Source: Nautilus pompilius (lineage: Eukaryota; Mollusca; Cephalopoda; Nautilida; Nautilidae). From it: a stretch of DNA of 64,000 nt. A program made the position numbers and the translations under genes. The stretch covers positions 1,761,001 to 1,825,000 of the forward strand of contig JACATO010000307.1 of NCBI GenBank assembly GCA_018389105.1, in the 5' to 3' direction. Under the pieces are notes generated by a model. The model made no database searches. It was not told the DNA's origin and was given only the letters and a program-made list of their open reading frames with translations. Below, one piece after another: positions 1-13,719 of the stretch; positions within the stretch are counted from its first letter, which is position 1; every line of letters begins with the position of its first letter.

Positions 1-1976
1 GGACCTCAGGCTGCATTGGAGGATAGCTGTGAAGCACATTTGCCCAAAGAGCAAAAGAGCAAGTGGCTGTGGACACCGAATGCTGACTCTGTTGTGTGTG
101 CTTTGCACTTTACGCCAGAGGACTACAGAACAACCTTACTTGGTAGGTATTAATATTTGACCAGTTTACTCAGATTTTGATATATGTTTTTACTTGACCA
201 GGGATAAAAAGTACACACAAGTTTTCAAGCGTCGTTATCTTATAATTATCTGTGGGATATTTTTGCTTGGTCAGCTGTCAGTGACATGTTCACATTGTTT
301 AACTTTGTGCTGACTGCAGATCTGCGGTACTAATAAAAATGGTCCAGCTAATAAATTATGAATAAAAATATTTTGGGGGTTAAGGTCAATGTGCATGATC
401 AGCGTAGTGAGGAATTAGGTATTAATAACACTTAAATCTTTTTTACAATTAATTTTATCAGAAATTCATGACCATATCCACTGAATGCAGTGACAGACAT
501 TACAATATACTATAAATGAGGCAGTTGATAGATACACATTCAGAAGTTGAAAACTTTTAAATTGTTTATAAATTTGAACAAATGTTTTACACACAAAGAA
601 AGACAGAAAATATCTTGGGTATATCAAATTTTGCTGAGTGCTTATATAATTATGACCTAATAATTACTTACACACCAGCATGCACACGCACGCGCAATAA
701 TAAACACATGGATACAAACAGCATAGCTGGTAAAAATAAGCAGCATATACTCATTAATATGCATTTTGCATTTTTTTACATCAGGTGAAAGACCATGTCT
801 CAAGCCAAGTGCAGCACCATCAGTTTTCCCAATGAGGGAAACTGAGACAACACTGACCAAGCCCAGGAGTAACCGAGCCTTGACAAGGAGGCAGGTTAGC
901 CACAGTGAAGACCAGTTGTCACAGTTCGAGGAAGTGCCATCCATTTCCATGTTGGTGGAAGTGCAGACAACAGAAGACAAAGACAGCGAAGTGGATCAAT
1001 CACCTATTCTAGCTGATGATGCTGATGTTAATTGTGAGCTTTTGACAGACTGTCTATGTAGCACTAAGAAATATTCCGGTGTTCGTCAAGGTGTCTCATT
1101 TTCACAGTACAAGAATAACCCTGCAGGCATTAAATACTACACACGTTTTGATAACTATGAACATTTAAAAATTTTTCTTTAGTGTTCTTGGGCCTGCAGC
1201 ATATAAGCTGAACTATAAGTGTAAAAAGCTTGTCAGAAGATCACTTCTTCCTCACCATGATGAAACTTCGCCAAGCTAAAGAGGACATAGAATTAAGCCT
1301 GATGTTTCACATCAGCACGACTACAGTAGTGTCTATACTGAACACCTGGATAAAATTTCTTTACTACCAGTTAAATGAGATAGACATCTGGGCAGATCAT
1401 AAGACAGTGAAGCATTTATGCCAAAAAACTTTACTACCAAATTCCCAAACACAAGAGTCATTTTAGATGCAAGAGAAATTCCCATCCAGAAATCCAGCAA
1501 CATTGCTCATCAGTCAGCTACTTTTTCAACCTACAAGAATAGGAATACATTGAAAGTCATCATAGGTTGTAGCCCCAGAGAACTTGTGACCTATGTATCT
1601 GATGCATATGGAGAGAACACTAGTGGCAGGCAAATTATAGAACGCTCTGCACCTTTAAATGATAACATGTTTGAGAAAGGTGATAGCATTATGGCAGACA
1701 GGGGAATCATGGTGCAGGACTTGTTTGCATGCAAAGATGTACATGTAAACACACCATGTTAAAGGGAAAATCCAAGCTAGAACCAGAGACTGTTGTGAGA
1801 GACAGGCGAATTGCATCACAACACATTCATGTAGAACGTGTGATTGGTATTTGAAAAACTTTCAAAATCCTAAAAAAAGGAAATGCAAAATAGTCAAGTT
1901 CCAGTGGGTAGTAAAATAATTCAGGTGTGTTACATGATTGCAAACTTCCACAGAGCTATTGTTAGTAAACTGGCCT
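1..1976 (+). pseudogene. ISL2EU-type THAP / DDE_Tnp_4 transposase, broken, 5' end outside window
   Basis: Transposase of a cut-and-paste DNA transposon. Positions 1-142 encode the second half of a THAP zinc finger (VVCALHFTPEDY). A GT donor follows at 143 and an acceptor ends at 784; joining them gives LGERPCLKPSAAPSVFP, which carries the AVPSxF-like end of a THAP domain. Later come an HTH segment (about 1230-1390, KLRQAKEDIELSLMFHIST) and a DDE nuclease: ILDAREIP near 1460, VSDAYGENTSG near 1600, IMADRGI near 1690, and IHVERVIG near 1830 with the catalytic Glu. The C-terminus, IIQVCYMIANFHRAIVSKLA, ends near 1976. The frame changes within the THAP exon, near 1183-1260, near 1390-1420 and after VNTP near 1755, and there is an in-frame stop after VERVIG, so it is a dead copy. 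A nuclease gene on the opposite strand follows 0.3 kb downstream. DDE and THAP are clear; the ISL2EU assignment rests on the YqaJ partner. Confidence 0.82.
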
Positions 1977-2250
1977 AACTTTTTACAAGGAATTTGTTTG
2001 CTAACTTTTCACTTAAATCAAGCTGTATCACATTTCAAAATTAACCACTGTTACATGTCTGCAATATGCTTCCTATAATCTGTTGTGCAGGGTAATGCCA
2101 GTCATGGAACATGCACATGCATTTTTATACATGTACAGCAAATACATCTATGTGAATAAAATATAAAAATAAAATATCATTACAACATGCCTGCGATATA
2201 CTTTCTGTAATATTTTGTATAGAGTAACTCCAGTCTTGGGATTAATGTGT
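1977..2250. other. Spacer between the two convergent transposon genes
   Basis: AT-rich sequence between the 3' ends of the transposase and the YqaJ gene. It probably holds both 3' untranslated ends; AATAAA hexamers occur on the plus strand near 2155-2175. No coding sequence is seen. Confidence 0.4.
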
Positions 2251-2822
2251 TCACAGTAATCTTTTTTCATTTTTATCTCTTGAACAAAACAGTCTTTCAA
2301 TATGTATACAATGAAAAAACACTGATTTCTTGGCGACAAACATTTGTCCCTGCACTTGTGCATAGTAAGAATGTGTCTTATTCAGTTCAAATTTTTCTTT
2401 CACTTGTTCCAAGAGAGGAAAATCTTTCCCAGGACTTACCTTCTCATTGTGCCCAGCATAGGGACATTTAACTTCTACCACCACATTGTTGCCAACAACC
2501 CCATCAAGAGAAGAACTAAGGAAGGGGTACTCCTCACTAACAAAGAGCCCACAGGCTCCGCCTGGCAGTTGTGCAATGTGTCAAATGTGTCTAGAGCTTT
2601 TTTTTCATACATCTTGCCATAAACAATAGCTGAGGTACACAAGCCTTTATTACAGTTATACAATGAGCTGCATAGCTTCTTCATACACCACCTGCTTGTT
2701 GTATTGATGATGTCCCCAAATCTGGAAGCTGTTAGACACCATTCCCTTTCCTGAAACCAGTTCATTCCACCTCCTTGACTCCTGGTGGACTTTTCTATTC
2801 GTATTACATCCTGTGAGGTGAC
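2251..2822 (-). pseudogene. YqaJ-type exonuclease/recombinase gene of the same transposon, broken
   Basis: On the minus strand an exon begins at 2822 after a good acceptor (TTTTGTAG). It encodes VTSQDVIRIEKSTRS, then WFQEREWCLTASRFGDI, which matches the W...R..RLTASxFG block of the YqaJ/lambda-exonuclease-like family. Next come TSAIVYGKMYEKKALD and, in another frame, SSLDGVVGNNVVVEVKCPY, which gives the catalytic D...ExK core (normally SPDG...EVKCP). One frameshift lies near 2510-2525, between the two blocks, so the gene is dead. The continuation to about 2251 is ordinary C-terminal sequence. Minus-strand 3298-3080 (ILGAKANPEYKPSPTVQDK) may be an upstream exon, but I could not identify it. 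YqaJ genes are known as second genes of ISL2EU DNA transposons, and this one converges on the transposase at 1-1976. Confidence 0.78.
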
Positions 2823-5800
2823 CTACAAAATATAGGACATAAGGGGATTAGATATGTAAAATATTTATTTATTTATAGCTCTAAATGGACAAATTTTAAA
2901 TTTATAATAAGCATAAATATAAACACTGAATAGTTCCTTACAGATTTTATTTTGGTATCTGTTTGTTTGTGTGTGCTGTTTTCAGGAGATTCCATAAACA
3001 TTATGTAAACACACAGTAAGCTTGTTGTTGCTCTCTAGGCTTTTAAGAACATTTAAAGACAATTATGTAGTCATTCTAGATGGTTTTACATTTCTTGGCC
3101 ATGTCAGCTATCATGTCACTCTTTCCTAGAAACAAATGGGGCCTATTATGTTTATTATCAGAGGAAAGTAGATTAGTGGTTTTAATTTTCAAGATGACAT
3201 GGGTCAGTTTATGCACTTGTAATTTATCAGAAGCACATATTTTGTCTTGGACAGTAGGTGAAGGCTTATACTCAGGGTTGGCTTTAGCCCCAAGATAAAA
3301 ACATCCATTGACTATGTCACTGAAAATGGTTTTGGTTGCTCCCTTAACTATATAATCCCAAATAGTTCACAAAAATGTGGTTTGTGAAGGAAGACTAATG
3401 TATAAAAATTCTGTTATTTTAGTTTCCTAATATCTACCGCTTAAATTATGAGGAGGAGGAAAAATCAAACCTTTTTGTTCTCAGAAAGTAAAGAATTTTA
3501 GCATTAATATTTCATGAAATAACTCAGATAAATTATTTTAAAAGCATAATTTTACTTATTGATATTCATATATGAAAACAATCAGCACCAGGTAAAGGTA
3601 ATAACTGGTAGAAATTCAAAAAGGATTTCAATAATTTCTACAGTTATAGAGTTTGCTTTTTTTTTAAAAAAAAGAGGATCCATTAAATTCACAATGATGA
3701 AATAAAAAGATTACTGTTTTATTTGCGATATAACATTCAGATAACATATTGCTACTAGATCAAATAAAATATTATTTTATAATGAAATTCCTCTTAACTT
3801 CTGTTTTATCTATAAATTTTCTGATCAAAAGTTTAGCAAACTTAAACATTTTAAGTAACTCAGAAAACTAATTTAACCAAAATTTGAACATATTTATGCA
3901 TATTTCTTTGTATTTGATTTGTTTTAGTAAATCATGCATTGAAAAAAAAACAGTGTAGGCAAAGTTTACAAAAACAACTATTTAGGTAATTGATAAATTG
4001 TGGATGGTACCTTACTCAAACAACATAGCCAGACAGAGAAAAAATAACTTATAATAGTAATGCCTAAATAAAAACTGTCAGAGTCATAGGAATATGTATG
4101 CAAGGAAACAGGTGAAATGTTTGTTTTTTAATTCCACAAACTCATTAGGCATACTACTGTGCCTTGTTGATGATGGTGATCATGGTTAGGGGGAGCTGAA
4201 ATACCGGAACCATAACTACTTCACTAAAGTTATATAACACTGCTTTATGATGACTAATAACAATGTTGAAGTCTGGGCTGACTTTCATTAGTACAGTTAT
4301 AAGTTTTAACATATACCAGTCATCTAGAAATGGAGAAGAAAACATTTTTTCTCAAGGGTCCATTTTTCATTATGATAACAGTTACTGTTAATAATGTTAA
4401 ATACTTTTCAGACCCACCAGGTAATAAAGGACATGGCCACTGATTACTGGAAATACCTACTCTGTGCATTTAGTGTAATTTGTTTCTTTTGCACATTTGT
4501 TGATTTGCTGATTCCAAGAGTCACCTGGACCTGAAGTTATATAGTGTTTACACCCTCCTTTCTAATGGTAGAAATGGAAAACACTTACAATGAATTTCTT
4601 ACTTAAAGCAATAACTCCTCAGAAAGTTTTATGTAGCCATAAATTATTTCTTTTTAAGTTGTACTTTTGGTCTAACTTTGTGTTAGCTTTGTTTTAATCA
4701 GGATATTTAAAGATTTTTACTGACAATAAATTCCTATTCAAACAGTTACACGTAAACATTATTCACACTACTGCCTTAGTACAGTTTGTTTTCATTATAA
4801 AAGATGCTCATTGCTGTTACATTCTCTTTAATCATTTTCAAATAACATTTTTTTTCATAATACTGTCTTTTAAATTCAGACCCATTATTAGTGATATATT
4901 AAACCAGTACTGGGAAACATTTACAAACTTAGAAACATCTGAAATCTGTAATTGCTTACTTTTTTAATACAGTAATAATGCATTTTATTTAATCAGAACT
5001 ACTACCAGAAAAAAGTAATAACTTTATTTCCTTCAGACATGATTATAAATGGAAATTCAAAAATAAAAATGGAAAGGAAATTTTTCTCTAACCTTCAGAT
5101 TTCTCAATAGGAAGTTGGTTTTTTTAGGTAATCTGACATTGGCTGTTATCCAGGTGAGGTCTTTATCTAAGTAAATGAGGTAATAGTACTATAATTAATT
5201 TAATTTCAGTTACATAAGCTAATCTACAATCATATATATATATATTCCATATTTTCTAACAAAAATTTAAAAAAAAACAAACAATTTCATCCTTAAAATT
5301 TGTGGGTAAAACAAAAAAAAGCATTAAAAAATATATCTAATTTCCCACAAGGTTTCTAAAATATAACACACATCTTTAAAATGTACACTTGATTGAGGCA
5401 AATTGCATTCGGGAAAGAATCATTTGGAAGGCCAAAGCCATGACACTAAAAACTTGTTACAAAAATTAGCAAATATGATAAAATGAAAAGAACAATTAGG
5501 GTACCTATTAATAAGTTCAGAGGACTTACAATGTTTCTTTTAAGGGAGTTGTCTGAAAAGAATTTTGAAAGTACAAAAAGTTTGCTAAGGATGATGGGAT
5601 ACAATGCCGATGTCTTAATGTTGTTAGGTCCCATAAGGAAAACAAAGTTGCAATGCGTATTCACTGTAATTTAAGGAGATATTAATGATGTCACAATGGG
5701 TCAATAGTGGCACCTTTAAAAAAATTAAGTTTTTAGTTATCAATAGAGAGAGAGGGCATATGTGCAAAATCTGACATTTTGATCTAAAGTGGAAAATTCC

Positions 5801-5864
5801 TGTTTATAAATGCATTTAATATAATGTGTAAGAGTCTACAGCATAAATGGCAGTTTGACATTCA

Positions 5865-6860
5865 TGACTAATGTTTCTGATCAGTCTTAGAATTTTGATC
5901 TGGGCAATAATGTCCCATTCCTTTATGATGTTGTCACCAAGTTCCTGAAAGTTTTGCAATAGCATAGAACATCTTGTAATGGCAGCTTGAAGTATGTTCC
6001 AAATGCATTCATTTAGATTAAGGTCTGAAGAATGAGCTGGCTACTTCATACAGATGATTTTCTCTTGCTTCAGGTACTGGTCAATTATCCAGACATGATG
6101 TAGACAGATGCTATAATCTATGAGAATGAAGTTATTCTCAATAGCATAAGTGTATGGCCTTATGTAAACATCAAGAATCTCATATCTGTGTCTTAAAGTT
6201 ATAATTGTGCTGTTTTAGAAAAGAATTGAGGTCAGTTTTATCATCACAGCTTATCGATCCAAACACCACCATTGAGCCACCTCCATAGCAGTCATGTTTA
6301 GCAAGGTTAGCATTTTGAAACCTTTTCCCTCATCTTATCCACACTGGCATATCAAATTGTAATGTCCAGCCAAGAACCACCATGCCCAATGGAGCTCATG
6401 GTTACTGGTATGCAGATACAGGTTTTTCTTGACTACATACTATTAGCTCAAAGCTAATTTTGTACATTTCGTGTTGAGATATTGACACTTGCTGCATTGT
6501 GGTCATATTTCAACTGAGCTGCAACCCAGAAATATCTGCTGCTCACTTGTAAGACCAAAAAGTGATCCTGACTGCCTTTGATTGGCCCCTACCATGTCAT
6601 CTAGCAACACCCATGAAAAGTTTTATGCTGAGTCTAGAACCTGGAAATTATACTCTGCTTTATGCTGATAAACTCATCTGCAACATGACCTAAACTTGTT
6701 TCACGTCTCCAACATACCAATCTTGCTGGCAAGTTCTATCTGTAGCTGTCAAATATCATCTTTATCACCATTGTGCTTCTTCTATCCACCAGCATTATTA
6801 AATTACCAATTTGACATTGGAGCAGCAATTAAATGTTAAAATGATGGCATGTAGCACCCA
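5865..6860 (-). pseudogene. Tc1-like transposase relic
   Basis: Minus-strand sequence keeps the C-terminal third of a Tc1/mariner transposase: PAHSSDLNLNECIWNILQ (the WPxxSPDLNPIExxW block holding a catalytic acidic residue), followed by QNFQELGDNIIKEWDIIAQ, IKILRLIRN and HECQTAIYAVDSYT, which match the conserved EL...EW..IPQ..I..LI.SM..RC.A end of Tc1 proteins. Further upstream are YGGGSMVVFGSISCDDKTDL (the GGGSvMVWGGIS block) and fragments of the recognition domain out to about 6840. Several frame changes and in-frame stops separate these blocks, and the W of WPA reads as a stop. Terminal inverted repeats were not found, so the ends are approximate. The copy cannot encode a transposase. Confidence 0.78.
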
Positions 6861-7819
6861 TGTATTAATGTGTATCTACTGGTGTAATGTGGTCACATTG
6901 TGGGTGATTGTCCTAAAGAGTGGATTAGGATTAGGGATCAAAAGTAAATTGTACTAGTATTAGGTGTAAAATGCATGGTTGGTTCATAATCATTTTATTG
7001 TTAGCAAAATTTTAGCAGTATGGTAGCATTTCTACTATCTGAACCTGTATATGAAAATATACTCTCTTAAATATAGCCCTTATTGTAGGTAGATTAAACA
7101 GCATAATTTCTGTTTTTCAGGTCATTTTTATGATTTGTATATGCCATTTTGTGCTAGAGATGGTACTGTGTTCGATTATTGTGATATTAACAAAAGAAAA
7201 GGACTAGTAAACTAATCCATAGATAAATGCAACTAATTTTGAAGAGAATAAATAAGAAAATAAGAGACTTCAAAGCTGATGATAGTCCTTTTACTATTAA
7301 GTATTTTGAAAAACAGCAAAGTTCAATCTGAAAATATTGATTGAAACCTGGTAACAAGCATGTTCTCTTTCTGTTTGTTCAATCCTGAACTATTTGTAAG
7401 TTATATCATTGTGTAGTTGGCTAACTAGAAGGAAATAAGCTTGTTGTGAAAGTAGGCAGGGGTCAGATGGTTGGTTCCAGCTTGTTTCTAAATCTAATGG
7501 CCTGGAAATTAACCAAGATAGTCTCATCCCAAAGAGTTAAATAAATTCTTACCATTTTGGCATACAGTGCATTGAAATTAATTTAGTGTAAAAGTAGTTC
7601 TGATCAAAAGGAAAATTGCTTTGTAAGAAACTAAACCATGGAAGCTATTCTTAATTAATTAAATGTATATTCAATGCAGTTAATTCAGTAGCTGCTTCAG
7701 ACACTTAGTTAACTCTTCATTTCCAGAAATAAAAAAAAAATTGTGGAATAACCTTAAAAATATTTCTGATTTTTAATTTCTGTAATTTATTTTTTTATTG
7801 AAAATTGTGAATAATAATA

Positions 7820-8003
7820 CGGCAAAAGATCGATTTAATGGACTAATCGGAAGGAAAGAGTTTTCCATTAAATCCAGGCGTTTACATATGTATGCCCAAA
7901 AGGCACCTAATTAAAATATTTTGGCACAGCTCAATGTGGACTTTTGTCAGGAGACCAGACAGCATCCATTGCTTCTGAAGTCCGTTGGATCGAGGTTTTA
8001 CTG
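7820..8003. mobile_element. pogo/Tigger-type MITE, 184 bp, with TA duplications
   Basis: A short non-autonomous DNA transposon. The left end, CGGCAAAAGATCGATTTAAT at 7820, and the reverse complement of the right end, CAGTAAAACCTCGATCCAAC ending at 8003, are inverted repeats with about 18 of 26 positions matching. TA dinucleotides flank both ends (7818-7819 and 8004-8005), as expected of Tc1/mariner-superfamily insertion. CAGTAAAACCTCG is the usual pogo/Tigger terminus. The 130-bp interior has no coding capacity. The better-kept right end gives the family signature; the left end is more decayed. Confidence 0.72.
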
Positions 8004-11000
8004 TATATGAACAGTTTTAACAAAACGTTTTTCTTCAATTGTTAAAATTTTATATACTTCAAAATTAATGTAACTGAAAATGCATTAAAAGTTAGAAATG
8101 AAAAGAAATGAATTATTTTAAGAAATATTTATGACAGCTGTTATAGTAAGCCATTCCAAAAATTAACTAGCAAACAAAAAAACCAAATAATGAAACAAAT
8201 TTGGTTTTGTACGTTTTTTGGAAATATGGCATTTAACACATTTTTATTTATATTTTTATGCTTTTTCATCCTTCCTTCCTTCCTTATGCTTCCAGCTAAA
8301 GGATAAATAGTTATTGACACTAACAAGTATATATATACCCAGTTAATAAAATGAATCATGAAATATCAAAAGATTATAGTTAAGAACCACAAAAATTGTT
8401 TGATACTACAGTTCATTATTAAGGAAAATTCGTTTAAAAAAATTTAAATAATAATTTTTAAACAATAATGTTATTACATGGTTAATTTACCAGTGTTTAG
8501 CATCATTCTACTCAATGAAACTGTTGTGGCAAGCAACAGCAAAAAATTGTTTTTTTAAGATTGAAGGAATTAAAAAGTTGTTTCTGTAGGTTCTAAAATG
8601 AGGTTCTTTATAGCTTTTAATATTATTCCATTTTAGTTATCCTGTTAATTTGACTAAATTTTCTACATCTATCAACAGACAGAAATGTAAAATGAAAGGA
8701 AAAATAAAATACAGAAAATACTAGTATTGTAGTTTTTAGTTACTGGAAAAGATTTTTTTAAATTTTCTTGTGAATTTAAAACTTGATTTATCCTTGACAT
8801 TAGAAGAGCTAGGAGGTGGCTCTTTGTTCAGCAGTAATCAAATTATACATACATATAACCTGTCAATGGGCAAACAAATGAGTGACTCAGCAACAATTTT
8901 CTTTGCATTGGTCACTGTTCAACTATTACTTAAATCAGGTGACTTGTTAATGAATAAGTGAATAAGGTTGACACATTAATGTACTAGTAATCAGTCATTT
9001 GTGCTAATTTCACTTTTCTATTTGCACCAGATACTATGATTAATTGCACCACACAACAAATATCTGGAGTAATAAATAATAATAGTAAATAAAATATTTA
9101 TTAAGGGATAAATGGAAACTTTTTTTTGTTTCTTAAAAATACCATCCACCCATAGTTTCTATTAATAGCTAAACTTATATCATATATAGTTTAAATGTTT
9201 CTGGGATCTTTCATGAAAAGACAAGAGGTGAGTTTATCATGACTGAGAAGAAAATTACCAAACCAGCCAAAGGTCTCAAAGAGAAATCCCAATGGGACTA
9301 ATAGCATAAATGTATCAACCATTTGTTGTGGTACGCTGCAGGCTACGCAGCTAGTAATTCTCTAGCATTATAGACATGTTTATCCACAGCTGACAATTAA
9401 ACTGTTAAAGGTCACAGTTAACTGACAGATGGGCTGTGAGGGAAGGCATTTTTTAAATATGTAATTAGCCTATCAGGAAATTGGTTTGGGATATCTCTTC
9501 CCTGAGCTTGAGTTAGTTAGCCACCTAGCCATGTTCTGGAGAGAGAGAGAGACTAAGGTTTAGGTTAGCTTTTCATCAAGCAGTGAAGTAGATAAATCAT
9601 CAAGAAAAAGATGACTGATTTATTGTTCTAATGTATGATTCAGTTTTTTTAATGAGAGTTTAATTCAAGAAATATTTAAATTTAGGATTCCATAACATTC
9701 TAACTTACACTAAAAATTAAACTGATATAAACAACCTGCTACAAATAGCATCTAATAGCTAAAGATCATCTCCCAAAATCATTTTTGAAAGCAATGATAA
9801 TCAACTGATTTGTTAGTCTGATTTATTTTGAAGTGTATGAGTTGTCAACATACAGTTATGCTAAACATGATATTATGTCATTTATTTTGTTATACACTGC
9901 AAAATGCATTAAAAAGTTTTACAAACATTCTTCAGAATTTACCTAGTTAATTTTCCAAGTCATGGACAAGTACAACTGGAACATCTTGAGTTTTGCGAGA
10001 AATAAATAATACTTAAAATATTGGCTTGATCACTCTTGGTTGATTCATTTGGTTTGAATTTGTCTGTAGTGAAAGTTTCTTCACTTCTGACAATAGTCTA
10101 TGGTTAAATTAAATTAGTTAGATCATAACACAACAGTTTATTTTTTTTATATTTTTAGTAAACATACTAAATATAAATTGTTCAAAACAGACATAAACTG
10201 GAAACAGTCAGAAATGAAATTATTTATACCATTTCTGGAAAAGTAAAGATAAATATTTGCATACATCTTTTGGCTATCTTGTTCACTTAAATATTTTGTG
10301 CATATTTATGTGTGTTTATGTGGTAAAAAAAAATAATCTGAAAGATTTTAACAGATAGTTGAGAGAATAGATATAAAATTAAAATCTTCAAGTCTTCCTG
10401 TCTTCTATAAGATTCTGTTCTCTCTGAACTATTCAACAAATAATGATAGATCAAATAAATATATAGAGTTATGAAAATGGAAACATAAAATGCCAACTCT
10501 TGTTTTCATAATGATACAGCTGCAACCACAGAAGTATGGAATAAAATGATATAATGGAACTGAATAATATTATATTTTATGTAAGCATATGCAAAATGTT
10601 TGATGTCTCATCATAGGCAAACTAACCTTTTGTGACTTGGCTAAGATTTACATTTGGGGACAGCCTTCTCCATTTTTGCAAAATGGGTGGTCATGATCAT
10701 TACTGCACAAGGAACTAAACAGAGAAAAAAAGAGAGACTATGGATAATTGCCATGAACCAGGACAGAATGAATAATTTTTTTTCCTGATGCTAACACACA
10801 TCCACCTGCTCAGCTCACTTTGTTACCAGTATATTTTTTTAACCTTAGGCTTGTTAATCTGACTGACAGACTATATAGTGATAATCTGTTTAATGCATTA
10901 TAAATGCAAACTGATGTAATATTATTTATTATTAAGTAAAAAATAAGTTATAGAATGCAAAACACAATTTTTAAACTTAACCTGTAACAGACACTTGTTG

Positions 11001-13059
11001 CAAATAATTACTTTGATGAAAATTTTGTCTCTAAAATTTGAAGATATTTTTACATATATCCCTCCTAAAAGTATTAATCATTCAAGCTTTTTAAAACTGT
11101 AGAACTGTTTTTATCAAAATCCTCATTTCAGTTTATAACAAAATATATATATATATTTTTTTTTTAATTCAAGAGTTTTCTGGAATGTCTGCTAGACATT
11201 TACTGCACTTATCCACTGTTTTTCCTTAAATACAATTAAAAATGATATTTTCTTTCTAATATTCAAAATTTTGCAGTTGCACAGATGTGAGCATGTTAAA
11301 CAGCTACTAAATCTTATGATGAAAGGAGATAACAAAGAAAAATGAAATTTAAAAAGTGTAGTTAGTAACTGCTTTTATTTTATTTTTTTATTTTTTTAAG
11401 CAAGTTATCTGCAATATTCTCCTCAATATAAAATTCTGCAAAAATCAAAGTATTCAAGAGACAGTTAGCATCTATATAAACGAAATTCAGATAGTTTATT
11501 TATTGAAGCAGAGGAAGTTTGTTTGTTTATTAACTATGATTTATTTAAAATTAAATTTCATGGCCTATAATAAATACATAATAGTTATTGTTGTTATAAA
11601 TATTTTTTTTTTTTTTTTAAACTGATTTTGTAAAGTCATTAATTTTTAAACATTAACGTATGCTGTCAGAAATGCTGAGTACTTTGTTGTTGTTAAGAGT
11701 GAATCACCAAAGAGCCATAAAATAAATTTTCCATTAAGGGTTTTAACAGAAACTTCTTGAAGCATTCACTGAACTGTCAACTTTTCATTGAAAAATTTAA
11801 AAAATAAAGATTTACTTTTTTTTTACAATTAATTTCTTTTCTAGATTTACATAATTTTCACATAACATTTACTGAAATGATTAAATTTGAAAGTAAATAT
11901 ATTTTTAGAAAATCATACTAAAAGTGGTTTATTATAGTAATAACAGATATTAAGATTACATTGTGAACAGCATTAGTTTAAAATTTACACTACCTATGTA
12001 GCTTCAATATTCATTTCTCCAGATTGTGAACAGAACAGATGGAGGTTGAATTTAGCATCATCCTCTAAGCAGTAGGTGCCATTACAGATATCTGTGGGTA
12101 TAATATATCTCTGAGCTTTTATTTTTTTCTCTATGATTTATATTATTTGTTTCTGCTTGATTAAGAATGCTAATGAATAAATAAATGAAAAAATAAAATG
12201 GTATAGTTAATCCTTCCAAAATTTCACTGAAAATCTTAATATCTTAATACAGAAGGAAATTAAAGTTTTATTTCTCAAAGCTGGTAGATGTTATACTGTT
12301 GTCCAAGTGATTTTGGTTTAAACCAAAGTAAATAAACTTTACCTGATTTCTTAGTTTCCAGTAATGACAGAATTTCTAAAATAAATGCATAACCAAAAGA
12401 TTTTTAATATATCTTTTGGAAAATGATAAACTGAAGAGTGACTTACTATTTTGATAATAAAATAAAACAATTTTAAAAACTTATCACTGGCAATTTAGTT
12501 AAGCTGACCATGTAAAATAAGTTTGAGTGTCTAGGAAAAAAATGATTTTGATGTATTTGCTCTTTTTGTTAAAGTTTTATTGACATGATTAATATTATTG
12601 CTGGCTGAATATGGCTTTCACAAAGTTATTCAACCCTTACTATGCAGACAGTTATGGGATAATTTAATAAAAACATTTTATGTTTGGAATTATTTCTCTT
12701 TTAATTGGCAGAATACTAACTCTTAAAAATCTACAATAATAAATCTGTTATGTAATGTTATGGCTGTGCGAAGACTTAATACCAGATGATGACTGGAGTT
12801 GGGTTTTAGGGCCACATTCATGTAAGACTTTTGTAAATAATTCTCCTAAGTTAATAAAATAGCATTCATTGCCGTTTTTCAGATGCCCCACTTTTTTTTA
12901 TTAAAGAAAACATTATCTGCTTTTGTAGGTTGAGTCAGTGCCTGAAAAATGTGAAAAATAATAAATTGTTTACTGACAAAAATATAATCAAACTGAACAT
13001 CAAACCATAAAGTTAAAAGTCATTCATGGCACCAGGTACTTTGTGTAGGGAATGGGACT

Positions 13060-13160
13060 ATTCACTGCAGCTGAGTTGCCATAGTTGGTTTGCCACAAAA
13101 ACAATTTGCTGCAAGTCATTTAGCCATGGATCAATTCGCCACATGTTTGTTTGACCAAAA
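13060..13160. repeat. Degenerate 15-bp direct repeat at the MULE left side
   Basis: Six imperfect units spaced 14-16 bp carry a core like TTTGCCAC: cores end at 13080, 13094, 13110, 13125, 13140 and 13156 (TTGCC, TTGCC, TTGCT, TAGCC, TCGCC, TGACC). The tract lies about 0.56 kb upstream of the first recognisable MULE codons. Sub-terminal tandem repeats are known in MULE ends, so this probably is the left terminus of that element. No matching tract was seen on the right side. Confidence 0.55.
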
Positions 13161-13719
13161 TGTGATGGTGTGTTGACTTAGAGCAAAAGACAGTGGACAA
13201 TGGTGAATAAGAGAGAATAAGGAAGCAATAAAATTAGCCAGTTTATAGTGTATCTTTTACAATTGGGAACACTAAGATTGTGTGGTATCAGTGCCCATTT
13301 TTAGCAAAAAATTTTGACTGATTGAAATTCAAATTTCTTTTTGCACTAATATATTTTATTAGCAAAAAATTCTCAACAATATTTATCTAGTGTGTTTCCT
13401 ACTATGTCCGTATCACATCTGCATTATCACATAAAGCAAGGGTGAAATGTTCTTTGTTTACACCATTACTGTTCAGACATCCTTGTGCATTTTTGTGAGC
13501 AAGACAGTGAGGAGAATGTGAAGGTCATGACATGCAATCTTATTTTTTTGTTTATACACAGTAGCCATTTGACTGATTTTTTCTTCTGTCTGTTTAACTC
13601 CTTATACTCTCTCCAAAAAAGTAGATTTAGAAGCCTTTACCATTTGCCACCATTTTATACTGACAAAACATTATAGTCTGTACTTTTCAGACAGCAGGTG
13701 AATTACCCATCTAAAATGG

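Noticed and set aside
9220-9550. Possible LTR or SINE fragment
   Set aside because: The sequence is more complex than its flanks, but no terminal repeat, tRNA-like A/B boxes or duplication was seen.
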